Shown here in pieces: positions 18,189-26,250 of a DNA stretch of 64,000 nt. A program made the position numbers and the translations under genes. The stretch spans positions 950,001-1,014,000 of the forward strand of contig NC_014212.1 in NCBI RefSeq assembly GCF_000092125.1, written 5' to 3'. Within the stretch, counting starts at the first letter, position 1. Each line of letters begins with the position of its first letter. The notes under the pieces are model-generated. The model did not search any database, was not told the DNA's origin, and was given only the letters and a program-made list of their open reading frames with translations. The stretch comes from Allomeiothermus silvanus DSM 9946 (lineage in GTDB: Bacteria; Deinococcota; Deinococci; Deinococcales; Thermaceae).

Positions 18189-18686
18189 CTATCTGTGTTG
18201 TGGGCCGTTTAACCCAAGCGCTTCCCGGATGAATCGGGCGACGGCCTCTGGGGGCGGAGTGATATCGGCCTCGAGCACGTCCTGGGGGGGCTCGAGCGCC
18301 CCTAACTGGCTGGCCAGCAGTTCCGGTCGGAAGAAATGCCCCTGTCGCTGTGCCAGGCGGCGGGCGATCAACTCCGGTGTACCTTTGAGGTACACGAAGC
18401 GTACCTCATAGCCCTCGCTCAGAGCCTCCCGGAAGGACTGTTTGAGGGCCGAGCAAGCCAGGATGGCGTTTTGGCCTCGAGCCTCCTCGGCCAGCAGGGC
18501 GCGTAGCGCGCGGAGCCAGGGCGCTCGGTCTTCGTCGCTGAGCGGGACGCCCGAGCGCATCTTCTCGCGGTTCTCCACCGGATGAAAATCGTCGGCATCG
18601 TAGAAAGGCCAACCCAGTTCCTGAGCGAGCAACCGGCCCACGGTGGTCTTGCCCGACCCAGCCACGCCCATCAGCACCACCACCAT
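18189..18686 (-). CDS. gntK: Gluconokinase, GntK type
   Basis: This 165-residue P-loop kinase has Walker A GVAGSGKTTVG (7-17), YDADDFHPVENREKMRSGVPL as in gluconokinases, DEDRAPWL, ACSALKQSFRE and the lid LKGTPELIARRLAQRQGHFF. It phosphorylates gluconate to 6-phosphogluconate. Its start codon directly abuts the stop of the MFS gene, so the pair forms one operon and suggests that the transporter may carry gluconate or a related sugar acid (inference). Confidence 0.93.
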   Translation of the reverse strand: MVVVLMGVAGSGKTTVGRLLAQELGWPFYDADDFHPVENREKMRSGVPLSDEDRAPWLRALRALLAEEARGQNAILACSALKQSFREALSEGYEVRFVYLKGTPELIARRLAQRQGHFFRPELLASQLGALEPPQDVLEADITPPPEAVARFIREALGLNGPQHR

Positions 18687-19931
18687 TCAGACCTCGCTTT
18701 TGAGCTTGCGCCCGGCGTACAACGCCCAAGCGTAAAACCCGGAGGCCAACAGCAGCGGGGCGGCGTACCCTTGCCAGTCGGCCAGTAATCCACCCAGGAC
18801 AGGCGAGAACGAGACGATCCCCACCAAGGTGTTGGCCAGCCCGATGTAGGAGCTGCGGTGTTCAGCCGGAGCGGCGTTGAGCAAATAGGTGGTGGTCCCC
18901 AGGCCTAAAGCAGCTAGGTAGGCTCCCTGAAGCACAAAGACCAGCCCATAAGATGGGGCCGGGAGCAGGAGGGCCAGGATGGGGGTCAGAGTTCCCAGTG
19001 CCCCACCCACCAGGATCAACGGGCGCGATCCATAGTGCTGGGCGATGCGCACCCACAGCAGGTTCGAGAGCACCGAGGAGAGCGCGTAGAGGGTCAGGTA
19101 GATGCCGACCTCGCTGGTCTGCCGCAGTACCCGTACCGCGTAGGCTGCGTAAAAAGGTTCGGCCATCGAGGCCAGCGCCAGCATCGCCCGCACCCGCAGG
19201 AAGCGCCGGAACACGAAGTCTTTGAAGGGGATAGTGAGCGAGATGCGAAGCTGCGGCCCCCCTGGTTCGGGTGGTTCGTTCACCTGCCCGAACAAGTACC
19301 AACCGGTAGCGAAGGCCAGCGTGCCAAGGGTGAAAAGCAGGGCATAAGGAAGCGGGAAAGCTAGCCCGGTTGCAAGCAGGCCCCGCACCACAAACCCGGC
19401 TAAAAAGGCCAGCAGCCCGCCCACCAGGTTGCGGATACCGAAAAAGGCCGCCCGGCGCTCTTGCGGGATGGTTTTGGAAACCGTCTCCCAGAAGGGCAGG
19501 CTGCTGAGACCGGTGAAGAGCCCGTTGAGCGCCAGCCCTAGCAAGAAGCAGGCCAAGAGCAAGTCGGGCCGGTGGCCGAACAGGAAACTCGAGGCCGCAA
19601 TCAAGGCCAGCCCCGAAATACGCAGCAGGGCCACCCGGCGGTAGAGAGTTACCTTCACCGGCAACCGGGCTACGTAAGGGGCGATGAAGGCCTGGGGAAC
19701 CAAGGCCCCCGCGTTCAATAGCGAGGGCAGGAGGCCGATTATCCAGTTGGGCGCTCCTAATTTGGCCGCGAAGCTCGAGAGCACGATGGTGGCGTTGAAA
19801 AAGGCGTCTCCCAGAGCCACGAACCAGCCGTTTAGCACACCGAGCCGGTAATTACGGTCGATGCTTTGGCCCTGGCCTATGATGCGATCTATGCCGGTTT
19901 TGATTTTGCCGACCCTTGGCTCATTCCACAT
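18687..19931 (-). CDS. Major facilitator superfamily transporter
   Basis: This protein of up to 414 residues has twelve hydrophobic segments and MFS-like loops (FFGIRNLVGGLLAF; RRAAFFGIRN between halves). The N-terminus is uncertain. Homologous sequence seems to begin near DRNYRLGVLNGWFVALGDAF, about residue 25. The first ATG at 19931 lies inside the opposite-strand gene that starts at 19891, and a GTG at 19838 is the next in-frame start. Followed without a gap by gluconokinase. Substrate unknown. Confidence 0.85.
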   Translation of the reverse strand: MWNEPRVGKIKTGIDRIIGQGQSIDRNYRLGVLNGWFVALGDAFFNATIVLSSFAAKLGAPNWIIGLLPSLLNAGALVPQAFIAPYVARLPVKVTLYRRVALLRISGLALIAASSFLFGHRPDLLLACFLLGLALNGLFTGLSSLPFWETVSKTIPQERRAAFFGIRNLVGGLLAFLAGFVVRGLLATGLAFPLPYALLFTLGTLAFATGWYLFGQVNEPPEPGGPQLRISLTIPFKDFVFRRFLRVRAMLALASMAEPFYAAYAVRVLRQTSEVGIYLTLYALSSVLSNLLWVRIAQHYGSRPLILVGGALGTLTPILALLLPAPSYGLVFVLQGAYLAALGLGTTTYLLNAAPAEHRSSYIGLANTLVGIVSFSPVLGGLLADWQGYAAPLLLASGFYAWALYAGRKLKSEV

Positions 19932-20871
19932 CCTGCACCCACGCTACAACGCCGTCACCATCTTGGAAATGGCCAAGGCCTATGGGCCCCGGGCAGTGTT
20001 GCTAGCTTCGTACGCCCCAGCCGAACTCGAGGCCGGCCTCTGGCGCGATGTGGGCGACCTACCCCTTTTTCACCTGCTGCCGTGGGCCGAGCGTAATGGG
20101 CTAGAGGTTGCCGCGCTGGACAAGCATCCCAACCTCAAGGTGCAGGCCGAACAGTTTCGCCAGGCCTTGGCGCAGTTTCCCCGCGGTCAGGAGTTCTTGG
20201 CTCAGGCGGCCGAGCTCGAGCGGCGGCTGCAGGCTTTATTGACGCGGCCCCTTTTGCCCGATATGCTCTCGAGGCCCGCCTTCGTCGACGAACTGTGGAA
20301 CTACCTGGACGGCTTTGCCCAGGTATTCGGAGAGGGTCCTGCGACCGGTTTTCGCGCGCAGCGGATGCAAGCTGTGGCCGAGCAGATTGGCTCCAGGGGC
20401 GAGGGGCGCTGGCTGGTGATTTCCGACCTCCTCGACTACCCGTACTTGCTCCGCGAGATCCCCGGCGCAACCGGACCTGGCGCACACGCCTCGAGCCCCG
20501 CCGAGGCTGACCGGGCTATCTTGGACCGGGCTTGGCGGCTCGAGGAGAAGGACGACTGGAGTCTTTTGCTGCAGCAGCTTCAGGAGATAGCAGACGCGGA
20601 AGCCCAGTACCTGGCGGCGCAGATTTATCTAGCCGCAGGGCGACCCGAAGACGCGTTGGCGCTGATGGAGGCCTTGCTGCATTCTGAGTTCGCCCATCCA
20701 GCCTACCTACCCGGTTACGTATTGGCCCGCTACGGCCAGCTGCAGGACTTGGCGGGTAATCGCCAGGCTGCTTTGCGGGCCTACCAGGCCGCGCTGGCTT
20801 TATCCTGGGTTCCTGCCGAAGCGCGGGAGATCGCCTTGGCTGGTCAGCGAAACCCTTTCAAGCTGGGGTAG
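19891..20871 (+). CDS. Protein of unknown function with TPR-like C-terminus
   Basis: This 326-residue soluble protein starts at MPVLILPTLGSFHILHPRYN. The first 200 residues are alpha/beta-like (AVTILEMAKAYGPRAVLLAS; RWLVISDLLDYPYLLREIPG). The last 110 residues contain repeated helical pairs (AQYLAAQIYLAAGRPEDALA; YVLARYGQLQDLAGNRQAAL; RAYQAALALS) that look like tetratricopeptide repeats. I do not recognise the family. It is divergent from, and overlaps, the 5' end of the MFS gene and lies 49 bp ahead of the S41 protease gene on the same strand. The frame is open from 19861, but those ten residues look unnatural. Confidence 0.75.
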   Translation: MPVLILPTLGSFHILHPRYNAVTILEMAKAYGPRAVLLASYAPAELEAGLWRDVGDLPLFHLLPWAERNGLEVAALDKHPNLKVQAEQFRQALAQFPRGQEFLAQAAELERRLQALLTRPLLPDMLSRPAFVDELWNYLDGFAQVFGEGPATGFRAQRMQAVAEQIGSRGEGRWLVISDLLDYPYLLREIPGATGPGAHASSPAEADRAILDRAWRLEEKDDWSLLLQQLQEIADAEAQYLAAQIYLAAGRPEDALALMEALLHSEFAHPAYLPGYVLARYGQLQDLAGNRQAALRAYQAALALSWVPAEAREIALAGQRNPFKLG

Positions 20872-20920
20872 GGGGGCTGCTCTCACTCCAGCCGCCCCGG
20901 GGCGGGTTTACACTTGATCC

Positions 20921-22222
20921 ATGCCCAAACGCCTGGCCTTATGGGGTATCGTGCTGGGCTTGGGGTTGGCTATCGCCAGCCCGGCCCAGGAGTTGATGAG
21001 CCGTGCTACCGAGCTGTTGGTGCGCAACTACGCAGGCCCCTCGGAGAAAAACCCCGGCGAGCTTGCGCAAAAGTACCTGAAGAAGCTGGACGAGGCCTGT
21101 GCCCCGCAGGAGGAGACCTGTCCGGTGGATGTGGCGCTTCCCCTCCTACGGGATATGGTGAACGAGCTCGGAGACCGGCACTCCAGGCTTTGGCTGCCGG
21201 AGGAGTACGCCGGGCTGGGTCTGGTGCCTGGGGATCAGCAGACCCGGCGGGGCCTGGGGATCCGCCACGCGGTAGTGCCCGAGCTGGTGGGGTTAATCGT
21301 CCTCGAGGTCGAAGAGGGCAGCCCGGCCAAGGCCGCGGGGTTACGGCGGGGAGACCGCATTGTGCAGATCAACGGCCAAGATCTCAGCGGAAACGCCGAG
21401 GAGCGCCGGGCGCTCCTCGCCCGAGCTATTGCTGAGGGAGGCGAGATCCGCTTGATGGTAGCACGGCCCCCTTTCGCTTCCTTGATCCCTGTGCAGGTCG
21501 CTCCGGGGAGTTTGGGCACGCCTTTGCCCCAGCTGTACTGGCTCGCAGGCGGGATCGCTTGGCTGCGCATCCCTAATTTTCGCGCTGACCAGACGGCGGA
21601 GGAGGTGCATCGGCTAGTGCGCGAGGCAGAGCGCAAAGGGGCTTGGGGGTTGGTGTTGGATCTGCGCAACAATGGCGGGGGTAGCCTGTTGCAGGTGATT
21701 CTCGCTGCTGGGGCGTTTGTAGATGGGCCGGGGCGGCGGTATGAGCGCCGCGGGGTGTGGGGCGATACCGTGGTGTACCGCGACGGGGCCTTGTTGCGGC
21801 GCGACGAGAACGGAGAGCGTGCGCTCCTCAGGCTTACGGCTCCGGCCCGCTGGCGAGGACCGATGGTGGTATTGGTCAACAAGTTCTCCGCTTCAGGGGC
21901 CGAGTTTTGCGCTTTGGATTTGCAAAGTGCGGGCATTCCGGTAATCGGTGAGGAAACGGCAGGCGTGGGCGATACGGTCACCAACTTCTTTTTGCTACAG
22001 CGGGGCGGCCCCGCCTTGCAGATCACTACCTATATCGCCCGACGGTTAGACGGAAGCGCCTATCCCTCCAAGGTCACGCCGGACAAGACTGTAGCCGATG
22101 ATGCTAAAGCGCTAGCTGAGGGCCACGATGTGCCGCTCGAGGCCGCCCTCAGCCTGTTACAAGATCGCCGCCAGGCCTTAGTCCCTTTCCCAGAAATAAA
22201 CGCTTTCCTACGCGCTTGGTAA
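20921..22222 (+). CDS. S41-family peptidase with PDZ domain
   Basis: This 433-residue protein has an N-terminal signal peptide or anchor (LALWGIVLGLGLAIASPAQE). A PDZ domain follows (LGIRHAVVP to INGQDLSG, about 105-160), then the tail-specific-protease core with LVLDLRNNGGGSLLQVILAA and the catalytic Ser in VLVNKFSASGAEFCALDL. In CtpA-type enzymes the general-base Lys follows in GEKT; here the corresponding stretch reads IGEETAGVGD with Glu, so the classical Ser-Lys dyad is absent or replaced. It should work outside the cytoplasmic membrane on unknown proteins. Probably co-transcribed with the gene before it. Confidence 0.88.
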   Translation: MPKRLALWGIVLGLGLAIASPAQELMSRATELLVRNYAGPSEKNPGELAQKYLKKLDEACAPQEETCPVDVALPLLRDMVNELGDRHSRLWLPEEYAGLGLVPGDQQTRRGLGIRHAVVPELVGLIVLEVEEGSPAKAAGLRRGDRIVQINGQDLSGNAEERRALLARAIAEGGEIRLMVARPPFASLIPVQVAPGSLGTPLPQLYWLAGGIAWLRIPNFRADQTAEEVHRLVREAERKGAWGLVLDLRNNGGGSLLQVILAAGAFVDGPGRRYERRGVWGDTVVYRDGALLRRDENGERALLRLTAPARWRGPMVVLVNKFSASGAEFCALDLQSAGIPVIGEETAGVGDTVTNFFLLQRGGPALQITTYIARRLDGSAYPSKVTPDKTVADDAKALAEGHDVPLEAALSLLQDRRQALVPFPEINAFLRAW

Positions 22223-22225
22223 GCC

Positions 22226-22249
22226 AACACAAGTTGCTACCTATCCGAC
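22226..22249. repeat. Orphan IS982-like terminal repeat fragment
   Basis: The stretch contains CAAGTTGCTACCTAT, identical over 15 bases to the inverted-repeat end of the IS982-like element at 28040-28893, with flanking bases also similar. No transposase sequence is attached. It lies just after the S41 gene stop and looks like a footprint or solo end of the same IS type. Confidence 0.6.
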
Positions 22250-22280
22250 TAAAGGCCCCGCAAACATACACCGGAAACAC

Positions 22281-22886
22281 TTAGCGCAGTATGGCCCGAA
22301 CCGGCGAGGCATCGGCCCCCTCGAGCGCCAGCGGAAGGCAGATCAGCTCGTACGTGCCGGGCTGTACGCCTTCGAGCGCTAGGCCTTCGAGAATGTAGAT
22401 CTGGCCTCGTCTGAAAGCGTGATGGGCCTCGAGGGTCTTGGAGTCGAGCGGATCTACGCTGGGGCAGTCGGTTCCGAAAAGCTTCACCCCTCGGCTCGCT
22501 AGGTAAGCCGCTGCAGCAGGCGTGACGTGGGTAAAAGTTTCGGGGAAAGTCTTCCAGCGGCCTGGCTGGCCGGTATAAAACAGCACCCGTTCGGGCAGAT
22601 CGTCCAGGGTTCGCAAGAAGGGTTCGTCCAGCGCGGCTTGGCCCCGGGCGTCTACCACTCGGCAAGGGCCGACCAATACCGAAAGAGAGATGGCCTCGAG
22701 CCGCTCTCCTGCTGGGTCATAGTGATAGGGTGCGTCCAGGTGGGTGCCCAGGTGGGTGGTGCCCTCTATCTTCCCTACGTTGACCGAGGCTCCCTCGGCC
22801 ATCTTCCAGGTGAGCTCATAGGTAAAAGGCGTGTCCCCAGGCCAGACCGGGTGGCCCGGGTAGAGGCGGCGCGTGATGTCCCACAT
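22281..22886 (-). CDS. kynB: Cyclase-family metal hydrolase, kynurenine formamidase-like
   Basis: This 201-residue protein has the family metal-binding motif HLGTHLDAPYH (45-55), the opening MWDITRRLYPGHPVWPGDTP and TDCPSVDPLDSKTLEAHHAF, all typical of KynB. KynB hydrolyses N-formylkynurenine in tryptophan catabolism. Other cyclase-family members act on different amides, and no kynA or kynU is nearby, so the exact substrate is inferred. The gene appears to stand alone on the minus strand, ending opposite the S41 gene. Confidence 0.85.
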   Translation of the reverse strand: MWDITRRLYPGHPVWPGDTPFTYELTWKMAEGASVNVGKIEGTTHLGTHLDAPYHYDPAGERLEAISLSVLVGPCRVVDARGQAALDEPFLRTLDDLPERVLFYTGQPGRWKTFPETFTHVTPAAAAYLASRGVKLFGTDCPSVDPLDSKTLEAHHAFRRGQIYILEGLALEGVQPGTYELICLPLALEGADASPVRAILR

Positions 22887-22976
22887 GCCCCTAGCCTAAA
22901 GCTAAACGGTGCCGAGTGGCATCCCGCGCTTTCGGCAGAGCCCTGCTAGCCCCGTTGGGTGCGCTGGGTAGCTGTG

Positions 22977-23690
22977 CTAAAAGGGAATATCCACCCCTGG
23001 TAGGGAGGGTGCGGGGTTGGGCACCTTGCCCTCGAGTACCGCCTCCACCTTGAGCAAATCCGCTACCATGTTGGCCCGCGCAGCCGGGTAGCTCTCGGGG
23101 GAGTGCTCTCGAATATGGATGAGGTAGCTGGGCTGGGGGATTCCCATGATCAGGGGCTTGGGTGAGGGCAGGCTCCCGGCCAACTTGAGATAGGGGCTCT
23201 CGGGGGGAACCTCTAGCCACTTCCCACCTTGCAGGGTGATCTTGAAATCCTTCCCCAGAAAGTGTTGCGCGGTCGGCCCACCCAGACAGACGATGGCTTT
23301 GGGCTGGATGATATCGATCTCGGGTTTGAGCCAGGCCGGAACCCAGGACTTGATCTCCTTGGCGGTGGGGGTGCGGTTGACTTTGATCCCGTTTTCTTCC
23401 TTCCACAGCCAGCACTTGACTAAGTTGGTGATATACACATCGTCGCGAGAGAATCCAGCCTGGGCTAAGAGCTCATCGAAGATCTCCCCAGATGGGCCGG
23501 TGTAGGGTCGGCCGGTCTGGGTGTCGGTACCGCTGGGATTATGCCCGATGAACATCACCGGGCTATCAGGGTTACCTGCTCCGGCTACTGGGGGGTTTTC
23601 CGGAGGGTTGCAGGACACTTCGGCCAGCATTCGCTTGTTCAAAGCCTCAGACTTGACCGATATACAGCCCTTGGGGTAGAGAAAGATCAT
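22977..23690 (-). CDS. Uracil-DNA glycosylase superfamily protein with IS-derived N-terminus
   Basis: The 237-residue frame has UDG superfamily segments: MFIGHNPSGTDTQTGRPYTG (water-activating motif A region), VYITNLVKCW, AIVCLGGPTAQHFLG and IPQPSYLIH near the position of the family HPS motif, where His is replaced by Gln. Only one cysteine precedes motif A, so the four-Cys iron-sulfur set of family 4 enzymes is not evident. The first 15 codons (MIFLYPKGCISVKSE) come from the ISAs1-like element inserted at 23648. The original first codons MDKRASLE lie at 24822-24799, beyond the IS. An internal ATG at 23630 is also possible. Activity and expression are uncertain. Confidence 0.8.
   Translation of the reverse strand: MIFLYPKGCISVKSEALNKRMLAEVSCNPPENPPVAGAGNPDSPVMFIGHNPSGTDTQTGRPYTGPSGEIFDELLAQAGFSRDDVYITNLVKCWLWKEENGIKVNRTPTAKEIKSWVPAWLKPEIDIIQPKAIVCLGGPTAQHFLGKDFKITLQGGKWLEVPPESPYLKLAGSLPSPKPLIMGIPQPSYLIHIREHSPESYPAARANMVADLLKVEAVLEGKVPNPAPSLPGVDIPF
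23639..23647. repeat. Left target-site duplication of the ISAs1-like element
   Basis: TCAAAGCCT directly abuts the left inverted repeat and is repeated exactly at 24792-24800 beyond the right inverted repeat. Confidence 0.92.
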
Positions 23691-24791
23691 GACTCTGCGC
23701 CAGGCGCTATCTCAGGTCCCGGACCCCCGGGCCCACAACCGGCGGTACCCCCTGTGGGGCCTTCTGGCCCTCATCCTGGTGGCCTTCCTGAGCCGCGTGG
23801 ACTCCCTGCGCGGCGTGGAACGCTTTGCCCGCGCCAACCCCCACCTCTTGCCCCACCTGGGCCTGCGCAAGGCCCCAGGCCACACCGCCATCACCCTTCT
23901 CCTTCACCGCCTGGATCCTGAGAAGCTCCAGGCGGCCCTTGGCCAGGTCTTCCCCGAAGCCGACCTTGGGGAGGTCCTGGTGGTGGACGGGAAGCACCTG
24001 CGGGGAAGCGGCAAGGGGAAAAGCCCCCAGGTCAAGCTGGTGGAGGTCCTGGCCCTGCACCTCCATACCACCCTGGCCCAGGCCCGGGCGGAAGGGAGGG
24101 AGGAGAAGGCCTTCCTGGAGCTTCTGGACCGTTTGGAGGCGAGGGAGCTGGAGGGCAAGGTGGTGGTGGGGGACGCGGGGTACCTGTACCCTGAGGTGGC
24201 GGCCCGGGTGCGGAAAAAAGGGGGGACTATCTCTTGGTCCTGAAGGGGAACCAGGAGGAGCTTTTGTCCTGGGCCCTGGAGGTGTTCAAGGGGATGGCGG
24301 GAAGGCGTCTTCCCGGGGAGACGGAGGCGACCTGGAGTGGGGTGCGGGACGGGGAGGTGTGGACCTACCGGGTTTGGGCTTCCCCCTACCTGCCGGAAGA
24401 GGTGCGGGCCTTCCCTGGGGCCAGGCAGGTGGTGCGGCTTTGGCGGGAGGTGAGGCACAAGGGGACGGGGGAGGTGCGGCGGACGGTGAGCTACGCCCTC
24501 ACCAGCCTGGGGCCGGAGGTAGCGGACGCAAAGCGGCTGGGGAGCCTGTTGCTTTCCCGATGGGAGGTGGAGAACCGATCGTTTTGGGTGCGGGACGTGT
24601 GCTTTGGGGAGGATGCCTGTCAGGTGCGGGGGGTGGGGGCGTGGGTGCTAGCGGTGCTGCGGGCCTTCCTGGTCTCCATGCTTCACCGAGAGGGGGTGAG
24701 GGAGAAGAAGGCAGCCCTAGAAATCTTCTCCTTCAACCCCCTCTCCGCCCTGCGCTTCCTGGGGCTCTATGCGGCATAGCGGTCAAGTCTG
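23648..24791 (+). mobile_element. ISAs1-family insertion sequence, 1144 bp
   Basis: The boundaries are defined by perfect 12-bp terminal inverted repeats, CAGACTTGACCG at 23648-23659 and CGGTCAAGTCTG at 24780-24791, flanked by an exact 9-bp duplication TCAAAGCCT. ISAs1 elements are known to make 8-10-bp duplications. The intact duplication suggests a fairly recent insertion. The element contains one transposase in two overlapping frames and interrupts codons 8-10 of the uracil-DNA-glycosylase-like gene. Its left end supplies an in-frame ATG to that gene on the opposite strand. Confidence 0.93.
23689..24779 (+). CDS. ISAs1-family DDE transposase split by a -1 frame change
   Basis: ORF A (23689-24243) carries the N-terminal family domain (LRQALSQVPDPRAHNRRYPL) and two catalytic Asp contexts, LVVDGKHLRG and VVVGDAGYLYPE. 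ORF B (24234-24779) begins LVLKGNQEELL and carries the Glu context RWEVENRSFWVRDVCFGEDA. Each alone is incomplete; joined they make about 363 residues, the normal size. The change occurs at AAAAAAGGGGGG (around 24214-24225). Adding one G, or a single -1 slip on the G run, restores KKGGDYLLVLKGNQ. Either programmed or transcriptional slippage, or a one-base deletion, explains it. Confidence 0.85.
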
Positions 24792-24800
24792 TCAAAGCCT
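24792..24800. repeat. Right target-site duplication of the ISAs1-like element
   Basis: TCAAAGCCT follows the right inverted repeat exactly and equals the copy at 23639-23647. Confidence 0.92.
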
Positions 24801-24822
24801 CCAAAGATGCACGCTTATCCAT
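24801..24822 (-). pseudogene. Displaced 5' codons of the uracil-DNA-glycosylase-like gene
   Basis: On the minus strand ATG at 24822 reads M-D-K-R-A-S-L and then GAG GCT TTG inside the target duplication. Joined at the duplication to the left copy, the frame continues N-K-R-M-L-A-E, restoring one uninterrupted gene of about 229 residues. This is the ancestral start, now cut off by the IS. Confidence 0.85.
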
Positions 24823-25170
24823 CCGTATAGGGTAGCCTGGCTCGCTGAAGCTGGGCTTAGTGAAAGGGCTAATCTCGAGGGCGAAAATGAGTATCCGCAA
24901 CCCTAGCAGCATGGCCCTAGGTAGGCGGGGTTTTGCGGCTGAACCCACTTACCTAGGGAGATTACGGCTCGAGTCGGGGGTTGCTTCCACTCCCTCATAC
25001 GGATCTACTGTTTCCCATATTGCCAACCCGAGCGGTGAGAATATCCAGCAGATGGGGAGGGGTCGAGGGAAGGTGGATTACATTGGGGTGTTGGGGATGT
25101 TCGCGCGGCGACCCCAGAGTTGGTAACTTCATGCCGAGGCCTAAATCTCGTAGGGCGTACTGTAGGATGT
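24823..25170. other. Intergenic region, former promoter side of the glycosylase gene
   Basis: No convincing gene is seen in these 348 bases. They hold an inverted repeat, CCCTAGGTA at 24915-24923 against TACCTAGGG at 24950-24958, that could form a hairpin without a T-tract. On the minus strand ACCCTATAC just before the displaced ATG could be a -10 element. The ferredoxin gene follows with a GTAGGATG leader. Confidence 0.5.
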
Positions 25171-26145
25171 ATGGGACTTTTCGATAACTTAGTAAACGCT
25201 TTCCTCAAGCTCACTGACCCGACTCCTAAATTCACTGCTTCTCGATGTCTGCTCGAGAAAAATTCAGTGGGCGGTTGTGATCGTTGCCAGCAGGTTTGCC
25301 CCCACGGGGCGATCCGCTTAGAAAACTTTACGGTTGAAATCGACGAGGCCTTATGTACAGGCTGTGGGCTGTGCACTCAGGTGTGCCCTGGGGTAGCGCT
25401 GGAGTTCCCCTTGGGCCCGGTACAAGAATCCTTATACCGCGGCAGGGGGCAGATCCGCTGCTCGAAGGTAGCGGGAAGTGGGGAAGAGGTACTCTGTCTA
25501 GGCCGCCTAACCCCTGGGGTGCTGGCCGAAGCCGCCAGCCGCAAAGGACCCCTCACCTTGGCGCATGGCGATTGCGTGCATTGCAAAATTGGCGGACCGG
25601 ACGTGCTGCGGCGGTTACAGGAGGCTATCGAAGAAGGCAAGAAATATTATCCCGGGCTCGAGGTCAACCTGACTATGGAGCCTCTGCGGGGGGCCGCGGT
25701 GGGTCGCCGGGAGATGTTCGGTGCGCTGCTAGGAAGCGCTAAGCGGAGCGCGGCGGAGTTGGTGCCCAACATCCCCTTCATCCAGATCGAGGAGGAGCCG
25801 ACTGGGCTCCCGGCAGAACTGCGTTTGCGCGAGCTGGCGGCCAAGCGAGCCCCCGCAGGAGCCCCCCTGCGCTGGCCCAAGATCGCGGTCGCGGAGGGCT
25901 GTACGCTGTGCCCGGTGTGTACCAACGTCTGCCCGACCGGGGCAGTGGAGCGCATCCGCGAGGGTGTCGAGGGGCTGAGCGAGGAGTATGTGCTGAAGTT
26001 GAACGTATCGGCTTGTACGGGCTGTGGAGCTTGTGTGAATAGTTGCCCGCCGCAGGTAATTACCCTCGAGGAAGCCGGGCCAGCAGAGATCTTCGGCGAA
26101 CCGCTCGAGCTATACCGGGGCAGGCCGCCGTGGTACGACCTCTAA
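25171..26145 (+). CDS. Polyferredoxin with four [4Fe-4S] motifs
   Basis: This 324-residue protein has four CxxCxxxCP-type cluster motifs in two pairs: CDRCQQVCP and CTGCGLCTQVCP within residues 36-73, and CTLCPVCTNVCP and CTGCGACVNSCP near the C-terminus. A central cysteine-containing segment (DCVHCKIGG) lies between them. The linker is soluble and alpha/beta-like, and no membrane helix or flavin motif is visible. It is probably an electron-transfer subunit or sensor, but no partner oxidoreductase is adjacent. The start at 25171 (MGLFDNLVNAFL) has a GGAT-rich leader; the longer frame to 25120 is rejected. Confidence 0.82.
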   Translation: MGLFDNLVNAFLKLTDPTPKFTASRCLLEKNSVGGCDRCQQVCPHGAIRLENFTVEIDEALCTGCGLCTQVCPGVALEFPLGPVQESLYRGRGQIRCSKVAGSGEEVLCLGRLTPGVLAEAASRKGPLTLAHGDCVHCKIGGPDVLRRLQEAIEEGKKYYPGLEVNLTMEPLRGAAVGRREMFGALLGSAKRSAAELVPNIPFIQIEEEPTGLPAELRLRELAAKRAPAGAPLRWPKIAVAEGCTLCPVCTNVCPTGAVERIREGVEGLSEEYVLKLNVSACTGCGACVNSCPPQVITLEEAGPAEIFGEPLELYRGRPPWYDL

Positions 26146-26250
26146 GATATGCTTTCGCAAACCCATACCGTGCACATATGTTCCGATGGCAAGCTAACAA
26201 CTGCAAAAGCGGATAGTTAGGCAAGGGCGCAGGCGGCTACCCTAGGGAGC

